Positions 57,804 through 64,000 of a DNA stretch of 64,000 bases are shown piece by piece. The stretch spans positions 41,164-105,163 of the forward strand of contig JAAYIG010000137.1 in the NCBI GenBank assembly GCA_012523595.1. Direction: 5' to 3'. The notes beneath the pieces were generated by a model. It was not told where the DNA came from. It ran no database searches and worked only from the letters and a program-made list of their open reading frames with translations. The position numbers and the translations under genes are program-made. Position 1 is the stretch's first letter. Every line of letters starts with the position of its first letter. The stretch comes from Fibrobacter sp. Its GTDB lineage: Bacteria; Fibrobacterota; Chitinivibrionia; Chitinivibrionales; Chitinispirillaceae.

Positions 57804-60800
57804 TCAGTCTGTATGCCCCAGAACTTTTTTCTTTACACGGCTTCTTGTAAAGTGGCTGATCCTGTCTACCGCACTGTAGAGTATAGGAACTACAAACAGT
57901 GTAAGCAGTGTTGATGTCAGAAGCCCGAATGCTACCACTGTACCCATCGGACTCTGCATTTCTGAACCCTGCTTTGTACTGAGTGCCATCGGCAGCACAC
58001 CAATAATGGTTGTCAAAGAGGTAATGAGAATCGGGCGCAGACGGAGAACTGAACCACGGACGATTGCCTCTCTCTTCGGAACACCCTCTTTACGCAGATC
58101 ATTTATAAAGGAGATCATCACTATACCGTTGTTAACCACTATACCGGCAAGGATAATCACTCCCATAAGCGCGGGCACAGACAAAGGATGACCCATGATC
58201 ATAAGTCCCCCAACGATTCCTATAAAGGCAAGCGGCACTGTAAACATAACCACAAAGGGCTGAGAAAAACTCTCAAACTGTGCAGCCATAACCATGTAAA
58301 TAAGAACTACTGCTATTGCAAAGGCGAAGAGGAGATCACCGAATGTTTCCTGCATGTCTTTGTAAGACCCGCCGTATTCCACGAAATACCCGTTTGGCAT
58401 GCTCGCCTCAAGAGGTTTCAGTTCCGCCTTGACTTGCTCAATGTATGCCTGGATATTCCTCTCTTTTGTATTGGCGGTCACAGAAATCTTCCTTACCCTG
58501 TTTTCCCTCTCGATGGTGATAGGCCCTGTGGTTTTGACTATATCACCGACATTACCTACCTGACTTACAACACCTGAACGGGAGATAAGGGGCAGAGATG
58601 TGATGCTGCTTCTTGTTGAGCGGTCAGCCTCATCAAGCCTGATTCTGACATCGTACTCGTCACCTGCTTCTCTGTACCGGGTTATAACCTGCCCTAAATT
58701 GGCGTATTTTATCCCGTTACCGATATCAAGCATCGAGAGTCCCATTAAAGCAGCCTTGTCACGGTCCGGAAATATTCTAAGCTCAGGTTTACCTTCACGC
58801 ATGGATGTATTTACATCGTATAATCCGCTCATCTTTGAGAGCTTCACTTTTGCTGAATCGGCAAATGCTTTAAGCTGGTCAAGTTCCTTGCCGTAAAACT
58901 TCAACTCTACGGGACTGGTTGCGGATCCCATTCCACCCATTGATGGAAACTCGATGATGACATCATGCAGTTCAGGTACAGACTGCCTGATCTCATTTAT
59001 CACCTGTTTAGTGGAACGCACCCTCTCCTCAAAAGGTACCAGACGGAAAAAGATCTGTGCCTCATTGACATCACTGGCTCCCTCTCCGCCGCGGTCATCG
59101 ATCCTTCCAATCATCACCGCAACACCTTCCATCTCCGGGATGGAAATGATCTTCTTCTCTATCGCGGTAACCAGCCTGTTGGTTTCGTCAAGATTTGTCC
59201 CTACAGGCATCCTTATCATGATCTGCCCCATGCCGTCATCACCCTCAGGGATAAATTCTCCACCGATCACTTTTATTCCGGCAAGGCTTAAGATAAAGAG
59301 AATAAAAGTGGTACCAAGCACAAGGAACCAATGGTTAAGACACCAGCGCAATCCGCCCTCGTACATCTTTGTAACCATTTGAAATATTCTTCCGCCATGT
59401 GCCTCGACAGACTCTTCACCCTTGTGGAATGTACGCTTTTTGAATATCACCGATGCCATCATCGGTATAATCGTAACTGCGACAAAAAGTGATGCGGCAA
59501 GTCCTGCGCAGATTGTCAGTGACAAAGGTCTGGCCAATTTACCGGCATATCCACCGGCAAGAGAAAGTGGCACAAAAACAGCCACAGTAGTCAGAGTTGA
59601 TGCCGTAATAGCCAGAAATACCTGATTTGTGCCCTTGATAGCTGCAGTGTTGCGATGCTCGCCAAGTTCGAGATGACGGTAAATATTTTCAATCACCACA
59701 ACCGCATTGTCAACCAGCATACCCACCGCGAGGGCGAAACCTCCTATGGTGATGATATTAAATGTATAACCCAGGGCATACAACCCTATGAAAGTTGTGA
59801 TAATCGATATCGGTATGGCAAGAGTGATAACGAGTGTGGGACGCCAGTTGCGAAGAAAAAGCCACAGGATAAGTACTGCCAGTAAAGCTCCCAGGGCAGC
59901 AGAACTGCTTGCGTTTCCGGTTGCCTTTTCAACCATTTCACCCTGATCAAAGATTGTCATGAAAGTGAGATCCTGAGGCATTGATGGGCGAAGTTCCTTC
60001 AGGAGATTTTTGATATTGTTCGCCACAGCAAGAGTATTTGATCCACTCTGCTTAGTAACAAACAGCACAACTCCATCCTTGCCGTTGAGCCTCATTATGT
60101 GACGCTCTTCCTTGAAAGTGTCTTCCACCCTCGCTATATCTCCCACTCTTACTGGAGAGCCGTTTATCACAGTAATGATGGTACCTGCAACAGACTTGAC
60201 ATCAGGGTATTCACCCATGGTCCGGATTGTGTATTCCTGATGGCCCGCTTTGACATGACCGCTGGAAACATTGGAGTTTGCAGACCCGATTGCCGCCATT
60301 ACCATTTCGGGGCTTATCTTGTAAATGTCAAGACGGGTCTTGTCCAGGTATACATTTATCTCTCTCTCCTTACCTCCGCCTACAACTACTCCTGCAACCC
60401 CGTCAAGTCTCTCAATCCTGGGGGCCAGAGTCTGCTCAAGGTAGGTTTTCAGCTCAGATGTGCTGCTCATCCCGGATACCCCGTAGAAGATCACCGGCAT
60501 CTGGGAGACATCAAACTTGAAAACCATCGGATCTTCAATCCCTTCAGGCATATACTTGCGTATACGGCTGATATTTTCCCGGATGTCCTGACCCGCAAAA
60601 TCAAGGTTTGTTCCCCAGTCAAATGTAGCAGTTATTATCGACATTCCTTCGGATGAGGTAGAATTGAGCTTGTCAAGACCCTTGATGGTTGATATCACCT
60701 GCTCAACCGGGCGGGTAATAAGCTCCTCCACATCCTCGGCAGCAGCGCCGGGATAGGAGATTGTAACCGTAAGGATCGGGAACTCAAGCTCCGGAAAAAG

Positions 60801-60905
60801 ATCCAATCCCAGTTTTGTAAACGAAATAATCCCAAACAGTATTATGATAAGCACAAGCATGCTTATCGTGACACGCCTGGTTACCGAGAATTGTGAAAGC
60901 GTCAT
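57804..60905 (-). CDS. RND efflux pump, inner-membrane transporter (AcrB/HAE1 type)
   Basis: The 1033-residue protein has the RND layout: a first helix, a large periplasmic loop, helices 2-7, a second loop, and helices 8-12. Motifs include DVEELITRPVEQVISTIKGL near residue 55 and GMLVDNAVVVIENIYRH, the helix-4 region with the proton-relay Asp residues. Late in the protein, GIVVNNGIVMISFINDLR carries Asn instead of Asp. It exports hydrophobic compounds by proton antiport with the adaptor and TolC-like proteins next door. The specific substrate is unknown. The adaptor gene ends three bases upstream, and a strong terminator follows. Confidence 0.92.
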   Translation of the reverse strand: MTLSQFSVTRRVTISMLVLIIILFGIISFTKLGLDLFPELEFPILTVTISYPGAAAEDVEELITRPVEQVISTIKGLDKLNSTSSEGMSIITATFDWGTNLDFAGQDIRENISRIRKYMPEGIEDPMVFKFDVSQMPVIFYGVSGMSSTSELKTYLEQTLAPRIERLDGVAGVVVGGGKEREINVYLDKTRLDIYKISPEMVMAAIGSANSNVSSGHVKAGHQEYTIRTMGEYPDVKSVAGTIITVINGSPVRVGDIARVEDTFKEERHIMRLNGKDGVVLFVTKQSGSNTLAVANNIKNLLKELRPSMPQDLTFMTIFDQGEMVEKATGNASSSAALGALLAVLILWLFLRNWRPTLVITLAIPISIITTFIGLYALGYTFNIITIGGFALAVGMLVDNAVVVIENIYRHLELGEHRNTAAIKGTNQVFLAITASTLTTVAVFVPLSLAGGYAGKLARPLSLTICAGLAASLFVAVTIIPMMASVIFKKRTFHKGEESVEAHGGRIFQMVTKMYEGGLRWCLNHWFLVLGTTFILFILSLAGIKVIGGEFIPEGDDGMGQIMIRMPVGTNLDETNRLVTAIEKKIISIPEMEGVAVMIGRIDDRGGEGASDVNEAQIFFRLVPFEERVRSTKQVINEIRQSVPELHDVIIEFPSMGGMGSATSPVELKFYGKELDQLKAFADSAKVKLSKMSGLYDVNTSMREGKPELRIFPDRDKAALMGLSMLDIGNGIKYANLGQVITRYREAGDEYDVRIRLDEADRSTRSSITSLPLISRSGVVSQVGNVGDIVKTTGPITIERENRVRKISVTANTKERNIQAYIEQVKAELKPLEASMPNGYFVEYGGSYKDMQETFGDLLFAFAIAVVLIYMVMAAQFESFSQPFVVMFTVPLAFIGIVGGLMIMGHPLSVPALMGVIILAGIVVNNGIVMISFINDLRKEGVPKREAIVRGSVLRLRPILITSLTTIIGVLPMALSTKQGSEMQSPMGTVVAFGLLTSTLLTLFVVPILYSAVDRISHFTRSRVKKKVLGHTD

Positions 60906-60907
60906 GT

Positions 60908-62005
60908 TTACTCCTTGCCAGAATTCTCTATTGAGGTAACCTGGATATCAGTGTTCTCAAGAAGGCTGACATTATTATCTTTCAGAACCACTGTACCCTC
61001 CTGAAGACCGGAAACAATCTCGGCCATCTCATCATTTACTATTCCTGTCTGAACCTTGACAATCTGAGGCTTTGTAGTGAATGGAACAGCCTTGTTTTCA
61101 ACAGTGAAAACAATCTGTTCCCCGTCACGGCTTACAACTGCAGGAGCCGGTATCACAACAACGTCCTTTTTTGAACTTGTTGCAACTTTTACACGCGCAA
61201 ACATGCCCGGTTTGAGACGGTATCCGGGGTTTCTGATTTCAATCGTGACACGTGCAGAACGGCTCATACGGTTCAATGCAGGGTTTACAGTAGTCAACTT
61301 GCCCTCAAATACCGTGTCCGGGATCGCATCTGTCCTTATTTCAACAGAGAGCCCGGTTCTTAAGAGCACAAACTCCTGCTCAGGCACCATCACTTCTATC
61401 TTCATCATCCCAAGCTGTGCCAGAGCAACAATAGCAGTAACACCATCCATTCCGGGTGTCCCGTTGTAAATCTCTCCCTCGTTAAAATGCCTGCCAATAA
61501 TTGTTCCGGCATAGGGAGCACGGAGTTCAACTGAATTTTTCAGGTTTTCATATCCGGCCTTTGCAGCATCGTAAGCCGCCTTTATCTGTCCATACTGCTG
61601 TGCAGTTGCGCTTCCACGTTCATAGAGAGTTTTTAACCTCTGATAATCCTCCTGGAGCTGCTGGAGATTGGCGAGAGCCTGCTGAAGACCGTAATCGTCC
61701 ATTTTTGCGAGAAGCTGCCCCTCTTTGACATAGTCACCCTCTTTGACAAAGATCTTCTTTATCCTTCCGGGGGACAGAGGTGCAATGGATGCCCGTTTTA
61801 CAGCATCGATATTTCCAGAGAAATTCAGTGTCTGGGAAATATTACCCCTCTTTGCTACCGCGGCTTTCACCGGAAGCACAATTTTTTCGTATTTGACATC
61901 TGATTCTACTTCTTTTTTCCGGTTGCATCCCGGTAAAAAAGCCGCCAGTAACGAAACCGCTATACAGGTTTTCAGAAAACTCGATGATGCCAGCCAGCGA
62001 TTCAT
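60908..62005 (-). CDS. RND efflux periplasmic adaptor (membrane fusion protein)
   Basis: This 365-residue lipoprotein has a lipobox (AFLPGCNRKK). A biotinyl-lipoyl-like segment, IKKIFVKEGDYVKEGQLLAKM, comes before a helical hairpin (ANLQQLQEDYQRLKTLYERG). The second half-lipoyl piece is LRAPYAGTIIGRHFNEGE. A beta-barrel part with GLSVEIRTDAIPDTVFEGKL follows. These match the HlyD/AcrA adaptor family that links the RND pump to TolC. It lies between the tolC-like gene, which ends 24 bp upstream, and the RND gene. Confidence 0.9.
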   Translation of the reverse strand: MNRWLASSSFLKTCIAVSLLAAFLPGCNRKKEVESDVKYEKIVLPVKAAVAKRGNISQTLNFSGNIDAVKRASIAPLSPGRIKKIFVKEGDYVKEGQLLAKMDDYGLQQALANLQQLQEDYQRLKTLYERGSATAQQYGQIKAAYDAAKAGYENLKNSVELRAPYAGTIIGRHFNEGEIYNGTPGMDGVTAIVALAQLGMMKIEVMVPEQEFVLLRTGLSVEIRTDAIPDTVFEGKLTTVNPALNRMSRSARVTIEIRNPGYRLKPGMFARVKVATSSKKDVVVIPAPAVVSRDGEQIVFTVENKAVPFTTKPQIVKVQTGIVNDEMAEIVSGLQEGTVVLKDNNVSLLENTDIQVTSIENSGKE

Positions 62006-62029
62006 TTTTTTACCATCCTTTCGGTATCT

Positions 62030-63334
62030 TTATTTCGAGGAGAAGAGATATTCAATGTCAGCACGTTTGGAATAGTAATCACTGAGAGACCTGTAATAGG
62101 AAATCTCAGACTGAAGCTTTGTACTTTGCGCAGTTAAAAGCTCACTGTTGGGCACAAGTCCCTGTCCAAACTTGTCGTATGTTATATCGTAAGCCCTTTT
62201 TGACTGCTCGATGCTCTTTCTTGTAATGGCTATATTGTCAAATGCATCCTTTACAGCCAGATAACCGGTTCTCACGGCAAGTTCCATGTTTTTTGTAAGC
62301 TCTTCCTTTGTTGTATTCAACTGGCGAACCTGCGAGAGCATCTGTTTTTTCTTCTGAAGCGCTGCCCCCCAGTCAAAAATATCCCACTTCAATGCCAGTG
62401 AAAGTGTCCAGGAATCCTGAAACTCCCTGTCGTCAACACCAATAACCTGGCCTGAAAAACCGGCCGATGTAACAAGCATGGGAAAGTATGCAGAACCGGC
62501 AATCTTTGCAGATAACTCAAGAATACGAAGCTGATGATCCATCTGCCTGAGTTCCGGCATCTCTGTCTTGAGTTTCTTTAAAAGACTCTCAAGCTCAGGA
62601 ATATCAAATGAGACCGGTTCAACTATGGAGTCTGAAACATTTACAGACTCATCGATACTCCTGCCTATGAGAACCGCAAGTTTTCCTTGAGCTGCTGTCA
62701 CTCCGTTTGCGGCCTGCTGACGAACCATCTTCTGGTTCTGAAGCTGCACTTCGGCCTGAAGCAGCTCATGCTCGCCCCTTATCCCAACTTCCACCGCATT
62801 CTTCAGATCCTTTACTATCTGCTCAAGGAGAGCAATCGATGTGTCGAGCGCTACAAGGCTTCTCCTGGCAGCGGTTACAGTATAATAGGCCTGTGTCACA
62901 TCCCTGATAACATCCCTGCGTGCTGCTTTCAACTGCCACTCCGAAATACATTTGCCCTGCTCGGCTAAACGGTAGCCATTGACAACCTTCCCGCCTGTAA
63001 AAAGAGGCTGTGTAAAAGATGCTGACACATTGTAAAGATCCCTGGCCGATGTCTCAATCTTCTGTACCGCTCCCGGGGGCATTTCGAAGAGCATATACGG
63101 AGCATCGTGAAGCAACGAAACACTTCCTGAACCACTCAGTTTGGGAAGAAACCCGGCTGCAGCCTCCTTTATCGCCGCCTCGCTTTCGTTCTGCTTTTCA
63201 TTTGCGACAATAATCTTTGCGTTTGCATTCAATGCACTTTCGATGCACTGATCAAGTGTCATCACCGGCTCTCCTGCCACAAGGGATGGAACAGCCGCCA
63301 CAGCCAGAATTCCAGCTATAATTAATCTCCTCAA
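62030..63334 (-). CDS. TolC-family outer-membrane efflux protein
   Basis: The protein has about 434 residues if translation starts at the TTG at 63334, which has GGAGGGTAAA directly before it. It then begins with a normal signal peptide (MRRLIIAGILAVAAVPSLVA). An ATG at 63364 would overlap tetR by 28 bp and give a poorer N-terminus. Two similar TolC halves are visible, for example TLDQCIESALNANAKIIVA near the start. SFTQPLFTGGKVVNGYRLAE and LSLALKWDIFDWGAALQKK are also typical. It forms the outer-membrane exit duct of the pump. TetR and TolC coding regions are separated by one base with the TTG start. Confidence 0.88.
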   Translation of the reverse strand: MRRLIIAGILAVAAVPSLVAGEPVMTLDQCIESALNANAKIIVANEKQNESEAAIKEAAAGFLPKLSGSGSVSLLHDAPYMLFEMPPGAVQKIETSARDLYNVSASFTQPLFTGGKVVNGYRLAEQGKCISEWQLKAARRDVIRDVTQAYYTVTAARRSLVALDTSIALLEQIVKDLKNAVEVGIRGEHELLQAEVQLQNQKMVRQQAANGVTAAQGKLAVLIGRSIDESVNVSDSIVEPVSFDIPELESLLKKLKTEMPELRQMDHQLRILELSAKIAGSAYFPMLVTSAGFSGQVIGVDDREFQDSWTLSLALKWDIFDWGAALQKKKQMLSQVRQLNTTKEELTKNMELAVRTGYLAVKDAFDNIAITRKSIEQSKRAYDITYDKFGQGLVPNSELLTAQSTKLQSEISYYRSLSDYYSKRADIEYLFSSK

Positions 63335-63335
63335 T

Positions 63336-64000
63336 TTACCCTCCACATTTTTCCGATAATTCATTCTCTTTTATGCCCAGCCCGGAACAGATAAAAGAGG
63401 TTATGCTGCCGATTTCCTTTTCAATATCACCCATACTGCCTTTTAAATACCAGCGCTGGAAAACACCCTTTACAAGGGCTTCAAGATGATCTGCAATCTC
63501 CCCGCTTTCCAGAACGCTTGAAATCTCTCCATTGGCTTTCCCATTATCTATCCGCTCTATTATGTAATTTTCCATCTCATTCCTGAATTCCCTGAATTTA
63601 TCGATCTCCTCTCTGTACTTCAGAAAGTCTGTCTCGACAAATGTCTTGATGGTTCGGGAATTTGACATGTTAAGAAGAAGCGGAAAATGCTCACCGAAAA
63701 CAGACAAAATTGTCCTGATCATCATTTTCAGGAAAGAAAGAAAACTGCTGCAATCCGCGGTATTTTTCCGTACTTCCTCCAGGAGTTTCTCATGCTCTCT
63801 GAGACAAAGGTTGAGAAAAATCTCCTCCTTGTCCTTGAAGTAGTAATAGAGGGCTGTCTTTGAAAAACCTGCTGCATCGGCAATATCCTCAAGCCTTGCA
63901 GCATGATAACCCAGTCTCGCAAACACCTCTATAGAGGCATCCAGGATCAGGTTCATCTTTGTTTTTCGAACCGCGTTCTCTCTTTCTTCCTTTGGATTCA
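63336..64000 (-). CDS. TetR-family regulator of the efflux operon (start at window edge)
   Basis: The N-terminal helix-turn-helix is present: ASIEVFARLGYHAARLEDIA followed by DAAGFSKTALYYYFKDKEEI. The frame stays open upstream of the ATG at 63956 through NPKEERENAVRKTK. The preceding codon ends in TG at the window edge, so the true start is probably one codon outside. About 206 residues are seen from the internal ATG. The C-terminal part is ligand-binding and not assignable. As first gene of tetR-tolC-adaptor-RND, it is most likely the repressor of its own operon. Confidence 0.85.
   Translation of the reverse strand, partial: NPKEERENAVRKTKMNLILDASIEVFARLGYHAARLEDIADAAGFSKTALYYYFKDKEEIFLNLCLREHEKLLEEVRKNTADCSSFLSFLKMMIRTILSVFGEHFPLLLNMSNSRTIKTFVETDFLKYREEIDKFREFRNEMENYIIERIDNGKANGEISSVLESGEIADHLEALVKGVFQRWYLKGSMGDIEKEIGSITSFICSGLGIKENELSEKCGG

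Overview
The window reads as chromosome from a Gram-negative, polysaccharide-degrading bacterium. Evidence for an outer membrane is strong: TolC, an RND pump, a TamB/BamA-type pair, several beta-barrel proteins and lipoproteins. Multi-domain glycanases with a shared C-terminal (L/Y)-S-L-S-G-type tail, glutamine synthetase III and inositol-phosphate synthase are compatible with a Fibrobacterota/Chitinispirillia-like anaerobe. That placement is an inference from gene content, not from a marker gene. No rRNA, tRNA or CRISPR was seen.

Layout. 0-8 kb holds housekeeping and envelope genes: the end of an FAD oxidoreductase, a FabG-like reductase, a TPR/SLT lytic transglycosylase, a propeller protein, myo-inositol-1-phosphate synthase, RlpA and mannose-6-phosphate isomerase. 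8-9.1 kb holds small membrane proteins. 9.3-26.5 kb is a nitrogen-assimilation island: a barrel protein, Amt, GlnK, a GAF/AAA+/Fis sigma-54 activator, glutamine synthetase III, a KaiC-like/PEP-synthase-like fusion, and both glutamate synthase subunits. Three genes there have textbook -24/-12 promoters. The same short palindrome (ACA-N4-TGT, full form TGATACAAAATTGTATCA) lies upstream of the barrel gene, amt, and the glnN/fusion pair, always as two sites 30-31 bp apart. One copy also lies just upstream of the activator gene. This looks like one sigma-54 regulon for importing ammonium and fixing it into glutamate.

26.5-47.7 kb is an accessory region. It carries membrane and secreted proteins and a set of secreted polysaccharide enzymes (GH26, GH16, a beta-helix lyase-like protein, GH5), with another GH5 at 55 kb. 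It also carries a broken Rpn-family nuclease gene, a fragment of a GH15 glucoamylase, and three copies of a mosaic intergenic repeat. That repeat contains a 130-bp block, TACGA octamer arrays and a 119-bp block. One copy contains a three-level nested palindrome.

48-54.6 kb encodes a TamB-like protein translationally coupled to a BamA/TamA-family protein. 56-57.5 kb encodes a CsgG-domain protein. 57.8-64 kb is a tetR-tolC-adaptor-RND efflux operon on the minus strand, whose first gene runs off the window edge. A second dispersed intergenic motif, built on GGTATCGGTATCG, sits near gene ends from 9 to 56 kb.
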